A stretch of DNA of 64,000 bases from Lactarius indigo. Taxonomy: Eukaryota > Basidiomycota > Agaricomycetes > Russulales > Russulaceae. Of the stretch, positions 12,311 to 24,223 are shown piece by piece. The notes below the pieces were generated by a model. The model worked only from the letters and a program-made list of their open reading frames with translations. It searched no databases and was not told where the DNA came from. The position numbers and the translations under genes were made by a program. Positions within the stretch are counted from its first letter, which is position 1. The number at the start of each line of letters is the position of its first letter. The stretch lies in the NCBI GenBank assembly GCA_025766275.1, contig JAFKAC010000015.1:992001-1056000 (forward strand), read 5' to 3'.

Positions 12311-14099
12311 TTATTTGCTAACGTAGGACCCGAGTCTGTTATTAAACTCCGTTTTTGTGTCGACGACGGTTATGGGGTTACCAGAGAGCCGGCGGGCAGT
12401 GACGAACCTCTTGATGGACGATGCCGGCTGGCTCGCTAAGTGAATCAAGTCGAGCGATGGTAACACTTCGGCGAACATCCCTCCCTCTTTCAGTGCAAGG
12501 GAAACGTGCCTTGCGATCTTCCGGGATACATGCAGCGTCTTCACGGTGGGGAATTTGTGGAAGAGATGCAGCCATTCAACGTTGTCCGTATACTCTAATT
12601 GGCGAGTTTCGTCGAGGCTGACCTTGAGATTGAGATGTACAACAGTGTAGAGTGGCGCGGATAAATGGCTGAGCACTTGGGCTATGTTGGAAACCTGCCG
12701 GTTAACCCCTTCGCATGAGATGGTGGTCGTAACAGAGCACAAGTTTGAATCCGGAGATGGTTGGTTTGCATGACGATACATGCCAAAGGAGACCTTGTTA
12801 CTAAAAAGGGTAACATGCGCGTGCCTATATATGGTCAACTTGGGGCCGACTGAACGATCGACGAAGTTGCAGAGTTGAGTAACGTGAAAGTTATCAAGCG
12901 GACCCAAGTAAAAAGTCGAGACCTCGCTCAGTCGAGGGCTGTCGATTCGGCCAGCGAGGTCCTCCAAATATTCGCTAGCGCCCTTGAATTGAAAGTAGAT
13001 GAGAGAAGGAAGGACAGTCCGTGCTACGGGAGGTAGGTGTATTTGATCAGGGCGGGGATTAGCCGATTGGAATTCAATGATAAACAGTTTGAGCTTGGAC
13101 AATACGGCCAAACCCGCAACCATCGCCTCGGGTGCAATGTAACCGGTAGGAGGTATATTGCGAAGATCGAGCTTGACAAGGTCACAGGTGGACAAAAGAA
13201 GCGTTGGTAATGACGGAAAGGGAACGCCGTGTAAAAAGATGGTCTGTAAACTCGGTGTAGATCCTGCAAAGAAGTTGGCGGGAAGGACAGGTAAATTTCC
13301 ATCCTTCGACCGAATGTCGAGACTCGTCAACACCGGAAATGGCTCTTGCATCGCCGTGACCATCTTTTCCAACTGTGAACCTGTTACGACGAGCCTGAGA
13401 AAGCATACACGATCAGGGTGCTCGAGTGCAGCGACGACATTGTCTTCATTGTCAGGTAGAGTGCCGCTCCAAGCATTGTGATAATAAATGACGATAGGAA
13501 AAGGCGGCCAGACGCTAACTTTCTTCCTGATAGGGGTGTTGTGTGTGCAGAGAATTCGGAGATTGAGACGGTGTGGTGACGCAAATATGATTTGTCGCCA
13601 CCTTTGGCATACATGCACCAGTACGTGCCATTTCCATATACTGGGGTAGTGAGTATATTCCGGTGATTGACTTCGGTAGAAGTCAAATATTTCAAGCAAG
13701 ACGTCGTCCGGGAGCATGTCGATGGTTGATGCATGTCTGTAACTATCTCCTGTGCCAAAATTGGTACTCGCTGCAGTCGCCACGGTATGTTTGAGGACAC
13801 ACCTGAAGCACGTACATTCTTTCGTTTCTCAGGCTTGCGACGAGCTCGAGTTATCTTTCTGGTCTTTGAGATGGCGCCAGAAGATGGATCACTCAGTAGG
13901 TGGCCCGAACGAGCACTAATTAAGCCCCAGCAGTGAGTGGCTAGTCAAATGATAAGCACCGGCCATACCTAAGAGAGCCGGTTGATCGGCGCGGTTGGAA
14001 ACTAGGAAGGGAGATTGGAAAATGACTGATTGGAAATCAACAGTGAGAATTCGGTCAATTAGGCAAGCGAAGGCCTCGGACAAACCTCTGAGTGCCCAT
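12311..14099 (-). CDS. F-box protein, array copy 2
   Basis: Paralogue of copy 1 with F-box LPDDVLLEIF and VHVCQRWRQIIF and an LRR-like tail ending GSYVSK. Four-exon model: 14086-14099, 13969-14025, 13803-13915 and 12311-13749 (1623 nt, 540 residues). Introns are 60, 53 and 53 nt. The first exon is only 14 nt (ATG GGC ACT CAG AG), encoding the MGTQS start shared with copies 3 and 6. If these exons were ignored, the first in-frame ATG is 13717, directly before the F-box; the longer single frame to 13783 begins with GTG and is an artefact of reading through the third intron. Substrate unknown. Confidence 0.8.
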
Positions 14100-14859
14100 C
14101 GACAATGAGGATAATGAACTAAGCCCCGAGGACGAAGGAGATACTCTCATAATAGTAGTAATCCTATTCAGCTGCTGCGGAATGCAGTGCAGTGGGAATT
14201 CGCGCCCTGGGAATCTGGGAATGTGCCCACTACACCGCCACGGCAGACATGTGATTTGAACGATATCATAGAACGTTCCTCACCAATATAGTCAGATCAC
14301 AAATGTCCTCGTCGTGGGAATGTACAATCATCACCCCAGTTTTGAATGAGGCTTACACTCCAGTGCATGACAATTGTGAATTCCTGAACACCGGGGAACG
14401 TTGTGGATAGACGTGATGATTATACTAGTGTGCACTGCTTTTGAGATGAGGACAGATGGTGACTTCGGTACACCACTAGAAGTCGGGCGCCTCAGGAGAG
14501 ATGTGGCGCATTGCGCTAATATAGAGGATGGAGGGAAGGTCGGGGCCCGCCGGTCTGTGTGATGTTGCAGCGTCTAGCGGGGTAGCAGACAGTAGCAGCT
14601 GGGCTTGCTCTGGATGTATAGTGGGAGCAGCGGTGTTTGTGACGGCTGTATACCAAACCATAAACGTGTATAAACACCGATCAACTTGGGCTCCGACACT
14701 CCCCCTCAGGGAAAACTGCGGTTCACACTATGCTGGGCTTGTTTCATAAAAATATCGGAAAGCAAACGCCCCGAGATGGCCCAGGTGTCTTCAAGTTTGC
14801 GCAAAAATAGGAACACAGAACGATAAAAAAGGCGTCGCGACTCCCTCGATATACCGGGC
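14100..14859. other. Spacer, F-box 2 promoter side
   Basis: A TATA-like stretch (CTATTATGAG on the minus strand, about 14144-14155) lies roughly 45-55 bp upstream of the copy 2 start, as in copies 3, 5 and 6. The rest shows no supported gene. The right part approaches the TRM2 relic, and PIATTTQ-like coding can be read near 14870. Confidence 0.35.
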
Positions 14860-15529
14860 GGCAACTCCCTATAGCCACCACCACGCAGCTTAGAATCAAA
14901 GCGCTCACGTTTGCAGGTCACAAAGCGACCGTCCGAGAAGGCGTCGGGGATTCGCTCTTCAATTACCAAGCGGGCTCTTTTTCCAGAATAGAAATTTTGT
15001 GCTCGTCTTGCTCATCTCGTACGTTCGTGACGCCATCTTTCCTTTTCCTCCAGCGCCCACTCCCGCGTCCGCGAATCTGCTGAGCACTCTGCCACCACCG
15101 CCAACCTACCTGAGACGCCTACTACGGTACCGGGCTTTCCGCGCCCACGCCCGCTCCGCACTAGACTTCACCAAGCTCACCGGTATCGAACTCTCCGCCG
15201 ACTCGACCCGCTTCGCTACGCACGATACGGAGCTCGACGGACTCATGCACGGGATTTCCTTCTACATCGGCGATGCGACGCGGACCTTCGGCACATCGCG
15301 CTCGTCGTCGACCCGCCTCGCAGGGGCTGCGACGCGTTCGTGTGGCAGCTGCTCGTGTTCTGTGTGCAGACGTCCGTTTTGGAATGTACATGTGCAGGGT
15401 ACGTCGGGCAAGTCATGTCGTAGTTGGCGAAAGAGGACGCGGCCGCAGAGAAATACACCTAAGGGGTTCAGTATATTTCCACAGAGAGTACACGTCAGGT
15501 CTGATGCGGTCTTGAACCTCGTGCCGTAA
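14860..15529 (+). pseudogene. TRM2: Frameshifted relic of tRNA (uracil-5-)-methyltransferase TRM2
   Basis: The C-terminal third of a TRM2/TrmA-type tRNA m5U54 methyltransferase can be followed through several frames: GHKATVRE then FNYQAGSF (from 14916), ISYVRDAIF (about 15020), DAYYGTGLS (from 15114, the SAM-binding DxYCGSGLF motif with Cys changed to Tyr), FTKLTGIELSAD (about 15165), LVVDPPRRGCDAF (from 15301, the VDPPRKGCD motif), WNVHVQGTSG (the SCNVHTQARD motif with the catalytic Cys lost) and KGFSIFPQRVHV to LNLVP before a stop at 15529. At least three frame changes without credible introns, plus loss of the nucleophile, mark it as dead. No intact TRM2 is visible in the window. Family assignment is from motif memory. 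Confidence 0.75.
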
Positions 15530-16096
15530 ACAATTTGCTTTCACACAACCTTACTACAGCTCATATCATACATTCAGGAAGAAAATGCCACCATCGGATA
15601 TCTCGTAGTGGCGAACGCTATTGCCTCCCGAGGTCTTGTCCTGACCGCGGTACCTCATGATATGTTTCCCCGTATGTGACTTTTTTTATCGCAACGATCG
15701 CCAAGCTATTTCTCGTCCGAATGACCTATTCACTCAAGAGGTAAGTTCTGCAATGTCCTTGATTTCCTAGTGGTGACGGTGCCAAGATGACAATGAAAGA
15801 GGCAAGAACCTGCTTCGCGTGCACGATGCCTCCATTTCGACGAGGAGTGATCTACCCCAAGTAATGCGCCGTGCTGTCATTGATGGCCAAAATGACTCCT
15901 CGTCTGAGTCCAAATCTTTCACGACAAGTCCGCTGTGTATTTCGAACGGATGTGTGTAGCATAACAAATGTATTCTGAAGTAATACATATACTCATCTGC
16001 GTATACAGTCGTCTCCAAAATGCGTCAGAGGAACTACTAAACTATTGGATTGTAAAAACTGGGCCATAGAGTACGCAACTGGTATGGAGTATACCC
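15530..16096. other. Spacer with duplicated F-box 3' block
   Basis: A short coding-like stretch (GYLVVANAIASRGLVLTAVP) at about 15596-15655 is not recognised. From 15800 the sequence matches the region 3' of F-box copy 5 (22160-22290), including AATGCGCCGTGCTGTCATTG. From about 16018 it matches the block 3' of other copies (TGCGTCAGAGGAA and GAGTACGCAACTGG). It probably supplies the copy 3 terminator. Confidence 0.4.
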
Positions 16097-17885
16097 TTAT
16101 TCGCTGACGTAAGACTTGAGTCTTTCATCAAACTCCATTTGTGTGTTGACGACAGTTATAGAACGATCGGAGAGCTGACGAGCGGCGACGAACTTCCTAA
16201 TAGATGATGCTGGCTGGTCCGCTAAGTAAATCAAGTGGAGGGATGGCAATACTTCGGCGGCCATCTCCCCCGTGATCTTTTCCAGTGCAAGAGCAACGTG
16301 CCCAGCGAGTTTACGAGATACGTGCAGCGCCTGAACGGTGGAGAATTGGCGCAGAAGGTGCTGCCACTCGGCCTCTTCCAAACCCTCTACTTGCTCGGGA
16401 TATGTACCGACGACGTCGAGCTTGAGATGGGCCACATTTGAGAGTGTTGCGGAAACATGGCTGAGCACCTGGGTTATGTGGGAAACTTGCCAATCGATCC
16501 CTTGGCATGAGACGCTAGTCCGAGCAGGGAGTAGGTTGTATGGTTCACCGAAGGAGACACGGTCTCTGGAAAAGGTAACTCCCACATGCCTGAGTAGGGT
16601 TAGCTTGCGGCCGAATGAACGACCGATGAACCTGGAGAGTTGCGGAACTTGAAAGTCAACAACCTGATTCAAGTAATCTATCGTAATCCGGTCCAGTTGT
16701 GGACTGTCTATCTGGGAGACGAGGTCCTCCAGGTACTCGCTAGCACCCTTGAATTGAAAGAAGGTGAGAGCAGGAAGGACAGCCCGTGTTACTGGAGGCG
16801 GGCTTATTCGATCAGGGCGGGGAGTAGCCGATTGGAATTCAATGACAATGCTTTTGAGCCTGGGAAATACGGCCAAACACGCGACCATCGCGTTGGGTGC
16901 AAAATAACCGGTCGGAGGTATTTTGGAAAGGTGGAGCGAGACAAGGTCACTGGCCGAAAAAAGAAGCGTTGGCAATGCTGGAAAGGGAATACCGTGTAAT
17001 TCGATGACCTGTAGACACGGTACAGATCCTCCCAAGAATTCGGCGGGAAGGACTTGTGCCTTTCCATCCTCTGAGTGGATACGAAGATAGGTCAGAGCTG
17101 GAAATGGCTCCTGCATCGCCGTGGCCATCTTTTCCAACTCCGAGCCCGTTACGTTGAGCGAGAGATGAGATACGCGATCGGGGTGCTCGAGTGCGGCAAC
17201 GATATTGTCATAGATAGGCATAATGCTCCGCCTATATTTTCCATAGTCAATAGCGATAGGAAGGGCTGGCCAGATCCCAAGATTATTCCTGACAGGTGTT
17301 CCGTATGTGCAGAGAATTCGGAGACAGAGACGGTGTGGTGACCCAAATATGATTTGTCGCCATCTTTGACAAACATGTACCAGTAAGTGCCATTTACGCG
17401 CCCATGCAGTACCATAGGGGATCGATAACCCGGAATTGTATGTCTTTTGACAAAGGTCAAATATTTCGAGTAAGACATTGTCTGGGAGTATCCTGATTGT
17501 CGTGTCACGTCCAGTATAATTCTCGCCTGTGTCACAAAAAATCAATACTCGCTGCGGTTGCCACCGAGTACGAAAGGGCGTACCACGAGCGCATACATTC
17601 CCCTGTTTTTTGCAAGAGCCCAGGGCAATACTTCTGATATGTGGGGTGGCACCAGAGGTCGAATCACTCGGTATGGTGAAGGGTTCTCCGCTAAATGAAG
17701 ATCAGCAGTGAGTACTCAGTCGATTATTAGGCACTGAACACACCTGGGAAAGCAGATCGGTAACATCGGTTCACCGAAACTGGGGAAGAAGACTAGATGA
17801 TGGCTGATTGAAGTTGGAGGTTAGCAGCGAGAAGTCGGCCAATTGGTCTAGTAATATGGAAAATGAAAAACCTTTGAGTGCCCAT
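16097..17885 (-). CDS. F-box protein, array copy 3
   Basis: Paralogue with F-box LPDNVLLEIF and VHVCQRWRQIIF and an LRR-like tail ending KSYVSE. Four exons: 17872-17885, 17744-17803, 17584-17690 and 16097-17526 (1611 nt, 536 residues). Introns are 68, 53 and 57 nt. Copy 3 has ATA where other copies have an ATG directly before the F-box, and the single frame can only begin with TTG. It therefore depends on the upstream exons for a start codon (MGTQSH). That makes it the best internal test of the four-exon model. A TATA-like ACATAAAAGT lies about 55 bp upstream of the start (near 17941). Confidence 0.75.
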
Positions 17886-18962
17886 CAATCATACGGAGAA
17901 TGAACTACAGTGTCAGTAGGCTCTGTGGACAAAGGAGTTACTTTTATGTCAGTTCCGGCTCTATAAAACGTAATACTGTTCAACTGCTGCGGACGCAGTA
18001 CAATTGAATAGGTGGCGGCGCTCAACGTCAACGCGCCAACGTTTAATACCGCCGCACTAGAGGCCCTACCTCGCCTCCACATGCTATCCGTGGCCCTCTC
18101 GCCCTGTCGTGGGCGGTTGGCCCCCACTCACTAAATCAAATGAATCAGCTCAAGCAAAGGGCACTACGATGACATAGCTAACCAGTGAACCCGAGAACTG
18201 AGGGCTACACTCTGGAACACAATCAGCTTTGTGGCCACAGATCAAGTGTAGATCAACTGTTGGAACGCTGAAACGCCGAAGCGATGATGGGTTACCAGTC
18301 ACTGATTACTCAAAGGGTTACTCACCATGACAATATACCCATCAGGTTATAATGAAAGGTTGACTTAGAGAAGAGGAGCTCTTTGTTCTGGTCGACAGCA
18401 TCACCGTGCAAGTCACCGTGTGCGAAGTTCTTGCCTCGGTTATTTGAAATCTGCAGGCCTGTCACCGCGCCAAGTTCCAGGTCCCTCGCCTTGATGACGT
18501 CCATGATCCCATCTTGTTCACCCCAAGGTTCACCCTCCTGGGCGCATTTCTTTATCTTAACGCACATTTCTGGTCGCGCCCCTCTGGGACCTCTCGTTAT
18601 ACATCATTACCAATGCCAACCATGTACGCCAAGCGTCCGTATTCTGATGGGCGTCTCCACTGGGCGTCTCACCCCCTTTCGTCCGACGCAATATAATCAA
18701 TTCCCGCCTCTTAGACAGCCACATAGCACATTACTCGTGCTGCTGGATAGTACCTTATGATTGGCACTGTTTTTTTTTTTCAGAAGTGCACCATGGTGAA
18801 ATTCTATTTCCAAGGAACGACCAGATACGTCCCGCAACATCTGGGTAGACGACGTGGACATAATCCATAGATTGTATGCCCACACGGCACGAAAAACTAC
18901 AGAGAGTAAGTAGCTCATACATTATAACGTAGAGGCACGTTTCAAAAAAATCGATGGGCCCC
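17886..18962. other. Spacer between F-box 3 and thiolase relic
   Basis: Homologous in position, and in part in sequence, to 28648-29240 (F-box 6 to intact thiolase), consistent with block duplication. Only short open frames remain, and none is convincing. Confidence 0.35.
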
Positions 18963-20345
18963 TCACAGCTTTGCAAGTTGCGATAGCCCTTCCGAGTAAG
19001 ACTTGGACCTGACCTTGTCCATGTCCGCACGAGTAATCAGCCACAGCTCGTGAACGTGATTATATCATAAATGACGCCTGTCTTAGAACACAGGGGAAAA
19101 AATGTTGAGATTTTACCTGTCGCGTCCATCCAGGCCGTTGGCGTGGTAAAATTCTGGGCGACTGAGGGGGCTGACGACAACTGGGTCCTCGAGACCGATG
19201 TCGTACACAAGGCCATACTTCCTCCGCGCGTCCAGAACGTCGAATGGTGGGCTCGCATAGGCCTGGACCCTGCAGCACTCCAGCACAAGTGACATAATTC
19301 CGGAGTTGAACCGACAAATGGGGTGTTATTTGACGGTCTGGGTTACAGCGCCTAGTGGGGACGTACTGTACTTGTGCATTTCAAGGCCCGTCGTGCCCCT
19401 AGCCTCAGGTCCACCGCTCAGATTGGTGACATAATTCCCTCCGTACTGCCGATCAAAGTCTTGTAAACCGACGCGTGCGGAGATGGCCACCATTTACCGT
19501 CTTGTCCCCACGCACGACGAAGCACCCACGGTGCACTCCAAGGGCCAGGTAAGATACGAGCCACACAAAGAAAAGGAGGAGGCTCGATCTCTGCACAGTT
19601 CAAAGCAATGTGAACTGACCGTGCACCTCCTTAGTTGCAAAATGACCGTGCAGCTCGACAACTCCGACAACACCACGACTTGCGCAGCGTGAGCGAAATT
19701 TTGTCCACCAGACGTCACGGTCGGGTCATCCCATAACCAAACAATATCGATCGTGCGGTGTCTCACAAATGCATCTGCGAAGTCAGTTGCTATCCGCGGC
19801 AGCAGTTCCGAAGATGCACGGCATCGGTGGCCCACGGTTCGAGTTGGGCAAAGCGCACTCTACACGGGGATGGGGAGATCTGGGGATGTAGTGTTGGTTC
19901 CGAGTGCTCCAGATGCCATACGCCTGGACTCGGAGCCGAGAGCGAGCCTGAGCCTGCAGTGCCTGTAGCCTGCGCGGACGACTGCCGCGGTGTAGGCGAG
20001 TGCGGTGCTCCCCGTCGAGTAGTTGTTGTTCATGTTCGCGATCGGGACCCCTGTTAGGCTAAGCTGGTAGAGCACTGCCTGGCCTTTCGCCGATGCGCCG
20101 TAGACGTGGTCGATGAACCCAGCCTCGACGGAATCATACGTGATTCCTGGACCGATAGTGACGGCCGTGAGTGGACGGGGTTCATACTAGGACGGACAGA
20201 CAGCAGAACATTACCTGCGTAAAGGAGCACCTTCATCGCGGCCTCCAAGTCCAGATCGTGAGAGAGTGCATCTTACACCGTTAGTCTATCGTTGACTGTG
20301 CTAGGACCGAGAAACGGACTCAAGTATAACGACCTCGTATACCTT
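18963..20345 (-). pseudogene. Decayed duplicate of SCP2-type thiolase
   Basis: The segment follows the intact thiolase at 29241-31191. Preserved pieces include EAAMKVLLYAG (about 20240), [63 protein letters not shown] and a C-terminus ending SQLAKL with a stop at 18963-18965. The catalytic nucleophile is lost: the NNNCSTGS motif reads NNNYSTGS. A central stretch corresponding to the segment around [10 protein letters not shown] is missing, an insertion interrupts VRAG..LALG, and the HDCFAANE region is frame-broken. It arose with F-box copy 3 or pseudogene 4 by duplication of an F-box plus thiolase block. Confidence 0.8.
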
Positions 20346-20822
20346 ATCCCAGTAATGTACAGTGCCGCCTAACACAGTGACTGTGTCCGATTCTATCCAG
20401 TTTCTCGTCGTCCCCCTCTCTCACATCTTCAATTCGGTTTGAATTGATGGCACGCCGATATGCAGGCTTAGATCCCACTCCCAATCGTCGAACAGCGAGC
20501 GATAACGCCACCAAGTGCGGTGGACCATACCCCGAGTGTGACTCGGACTCTGTCAGCGCCTTTCTCCCCGCATTCTGTGACGCATACTTCGTATCGTGGC
20601 TTTTTCCTACACTTGCTGAACATTCGGGTGTACAAGCCGGTCGTACCGTGCTGTCACTGATGGCCAACAAAGCTCCTCGCGCAAAAGCATTAGTCCAAGT
20701 CTAGAGTAAATATATAGTCGTCTCCGTGCACGGTCGTCTCCTAGATGCGTCAGAGGAACAATTAGAAACGTTGGACCATAAAACAACAGCTTTAGATTAC
20801 GCAGCTGGGATGGAGCGTTCCA
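20346..20822. repeat. Duplicated spacer, copy A
   Basis: Matches 26400-26854 (for example GTTTGAATTGATGGCACGCCGATATGC against GTCTGAGTTAATGGCACGCTGGTGCGC, and CTGTCACTGATGGCCAAC against CTGTCACTGATGACCAAC, each a diverged pair). Both copies lie immediately 3' of an F-box copy (pseudogene 4 here, copy 6 there). No coding role is evident; it likely carries the 3' UTR and terminator. Confidence 0.6.
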
Positions 20823-21790
20823 TCATTTGCTAACGTAGGACTTAAGTCTTTCATCAAACTCCATTTTTGTTTCGACAACGGATATAGGGTGACCGGAGAG
20901 CTGACGGGAAGCGACGAAGTTCCTAATAGATGACGCCGACTGGTCCGATAAGTAAATCAAGTTGAGGGGTGGCAACACCTCGGCGGCCATCACCACCGTG
21001 ATTGTCTTCCAGCGCAAGAGCAACATGCCCGGCGATCTCCGGAGATAGTACATGCAGCGTCTGCACGGCGGTGAACCGGTGGAGGAGGTGTAGCCACCCA
21101 ACGTCGTCCGTATCCATTAGTTGCTCGCGATAGGTGTCGAGGGTGGCGAGCATTAGATGGTCCACATTGGAGAGTGTCAGGGAAACATCGCTGACCACCT
21201 GGGCTATGTGTGAAAGTTGCCAATCTATCTCTTGGCAAAAGATACTAATCCGAACAGGGTGGTGGAGCGAAGATAGGTGGATTTCATGGCGATCAATTTC
21301 GAAGAAGACGGGGTCAGGGAAAAAGGTAACTCCCGCACGCTTGAGTAGGGTTAACTTGGGGCCCATTGAACGAGCGACGAACTAACGAGCTGATTCAAGT
21401 ATTCTATCTCAACGCAGTCCAGCTGAGGGCAGTCTATCGGGACGAGGTCCTCCAGGTTACTCGCTAGCGCCCCGGAATCAAAAGTATGTGAGAGCAGGAA
21501 GGACAGACCGTGTCACCGGAGGCGGACTTATTCGATTGGGGCGGGGAGTAGCCGGCTGGAATTCAATGATAAAGCTTTTGAGCCTGGGCAATACGGCCAA
21601 ACACGCGACGTGAAAAATGACCGGTCGGAGGTAACTTCAAAAGGTGGAGCCGGAAAAGGTCACTGGAGGACAAAAGAAGCGTTGTGCAATGCCGGAAAGG
21701 GGATGCCGTCTAAAACGATGTGGTGTAAACACGGCGCAGATCCTCCCAAGAATTCGGCGGGAAAGACCGGCGGATTTCCTTCGCCCGCAT
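20823..21790 (-). pseudogene. F-box array copy 4, 5'-truncated and frame-broken
   Basis: The C-terminal two thirds of an F-box paralogue, closest in pattern to copies 3 and 6 (KMEFDERLKSYVSK end). A frame change near 20990-21100 separates the two open segments (20823-21101 and 20923-21366). Beyond 21366 the homology continues only in broken frames (AATACGGCCAAACACG, GAATTCGGCGGGAA) to about 21790, where it stops abruptly. The whole F-box, the upstream exons and the promoter are missing. It cannot encode a working adaptor. Confidence 0.85.
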
Positions 21791-22430
21791 CAAAGCTATT
21801 ATATAACGAACTCAATCGCTTTGAGGATGAATGAGCTACTCTTATAAGCTAAAAGCTGCTAGGCAGCACCGCTGGAGGGAAGGAAAGGATAGACGCGGTC
21901 ATGACCACGTGATGTATATCCTGAGGCTCCTGACGCGTGGTGTCCCATGGACCCCGCTCTGCTCTCAGGCTCGTCATACTGCCCCTCACTGGCAAGGGCT
22001 TATCTTGACCGCTGCGGTATCTTTCCGTTCAGTTAACCACACCCAAATTTATTTCGTTGCAGTGGTTCTTCGATTTGTTTTTCTTATCTGAATGACTTAT
22101 GCACTCAAGATATAGATTCTGCGAAAGCAATTGGTACCGTACCACGACGAGGCTAGAATTTTCTCTGCACGCCCGGTGCCAGCTCCTCCATTTCATCGAT
22201 GACAGAGGTCCCTTAATAATGCGCCGTGCAGTCATTGACGGCCAGTTAGACTCATCACACAAGCTCGCCGTAAAATTCGTAATCATTAAAGATGAGTTCA
22301 AGTTACACTGGAGCAACATTTATATGTATACATTCGTCCGGTTGCATTTTCATCAACAGAGGGGTGATTATAACCATCAGATCGTAAAATACCAGGCTAC
22401 AAAGTACGCAACTGGTATGAAAAAACATTC
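21791..22430. other. Spacer at truncation breakpoint
   Basis: Begins at the point where F-box pseudogene 4 loses homology. 22160-22290 repeats the block at 15810-15940 (AATGCGCCGTGCAGTCATTG). No supported gene. The right end should be the 3' region of copy 5. Confidence 0.4.
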
Positions 22431-24223
22431 TCATTTGCTGACGTAGGATTTGAGTCTTTTGTTGAGCTCCGTTTTTGTGTCAAAGACGGTTACAGGGCGA
22501 CCAGATAGCCGCCGAGCAGCGACAAACTTCTCAACAGATGATGCGGGCAGGCCTGCTAAGCAAATCGAGTCAAGGGATGGTAACGCTTCGGTGACCATCC
22601 CACCCGTAATATCTTCCAATGCAAGAGCGACGTGCTCTGCGAGTTCATGAGATACATGCAGCGTCTGCACGGTGGAGAATTGATGGAGGAGGTGCTGCCA
22701 TTCCACATCGTCCACACGCTCTAATTGATGACCCTCCTCGGGATGTGCCTTGAGCTTGAGATGGACGACATCGGAGAGTGTCGCAGAAAAATAGCTAAGC
22801 ACCTGGGCTATGTGCGAAACTTGCCAGTCAACTCCTTCGCAAGAGATGGTGGTTGTGATAGAGCGCCAATCCCAGCTCAGATCGTTTGGACGAGGATAAA
22901 CCTGGAAGGTGACCCTGTCGCCGAAAAAGGTAACATGCGCACGCTTGAATGGGGTTAATTTGGGGCCAACTGAGCGATCGACGAACTTGGAGAGTTGAGC
23001 GACCCGAAAGTCAACAAGCTGATTCATGTATGCTATCAAGATGCGGCCCAGCCGAGGACCGTCAATCCGGGCGACGAAGTCCTCCAGATACTCGCTAGCG
23101 CCCCTGAATTGAAAGAAGGTGAGTGCAGGAAGGACGGTACGTGTCACGGGAGGGGGGGTTATTTGTTCAGGGCGGGAACTCGGAGTAGCCGATTGGAATT
23201 CAATGATGAAGATTTCGAGCCTGGGAAGTGATGCCAAACCCGTAACTAGAGCCTCGGGTGAAATGTAGCCAGTCGGGGGTATTTTGCGAAGATCAAGCTC
23301 AATAAGGTCAGTGGTAGACAAAAGAAGAGTTGGTAATCCCGGATAGGGAATGCCGGAAAAGGTGATCTTCTGTAACCGTGGTGCAGATCTTCCCAAGAAA
23401 CCACCAGGAAGGACTGGTGCATTTCCATCGACAGAGTCAATGTGGAGATATGTTAACACCGGAAATGGTTCCTGCATCATCGTGGCCATCTTTTCCAAAT
23501 GCGTGCTTGATACGCCGAGCGCGAGATAAGACACGCGACCAGGGTGTTCAAGTGCAGCAACCACATTGTCTTCGTCTTCAAACGTGATGCCGCTCTTGAA
23601 ATATGCGTTGTGATAATCGACGACGATAGGAAAGGCCGGCCAGATGCCCAGATTCTTCCTGACAGGAGTCCCGTAGGTGCAGAGAATTCGGAGATTGAGA
23701 CGGTGTGGTGACGCAAATACGATCTGACGCCATCTCTGGCATACATGAACCAATAAGTGCCATTTCCATGCATGGCGAAGAGTATCTTGATTGTTTTGAC
23801 AGAAGTCAAATATTTCAAGGAAGACATTGTCTGAGAGCGCGCCAATTGCCATGTCGTGTCTGCGACTCTCACCTGCCCCACACAAGTCAGTATTTGTTGT
23901 AGTCACCACGGGGGTGAATGTACCTTCAGCGCACACTTTCTTTTGTTCCGCACCATGACCTTGAGAAATCTCTCCGGTATGTGAGATGGCACCAGGGGAC
24001 GGATCACCCAGTAGGGAGAGCGGACGAACGCTGATTGAAATTTAGCAGTGAGCACTCGGTCAATTGGTAGGCACTGGACACGCCTGGTAAAACCAATCGA
24101 TAGAAGAGGTCCGGCAAAGCTGGGTACGGAGACTGGGCAATGGCTAATTGAAGATTCGCGGCGAGAATTCGGTCAAATATTCTTGTAAATATGAAGGCCG
24201 TGGACAAACCTCTCAGTACCCAT
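22431..24223 (-). CDS. F-box protein, array copy 5
   Basis: Paralogue with F-box LSDNVFLEIF and VHVCQRWRQIVF and an LRR-like tail ending KSYVSK. Four-exon model: 24210-24223, 24084-24143, 23924-24030 and 22431-23872 (1623 nt, 540 residues). Introns are 66, 53 and 51 nt. The second intron uses a GC donor (CCAG/GCGTGT) where copies 1, 3 and 6 have GTGTGT and copy 2 has GTATGG. The N-terminus reads MGTESHCPVSVPSFAGPL and aligns with the other copies. Without these exons the best start is the ATG at 23852 (MAIGALSDN). Confidence 0.8.

Noticed and set aside
13717..13783. GTG or TTG starts for F-box copies 2, 3, 5 and 6
   Set aside because: These are produced by reading through the third intron; the upstream exons give an ATG start in frame.
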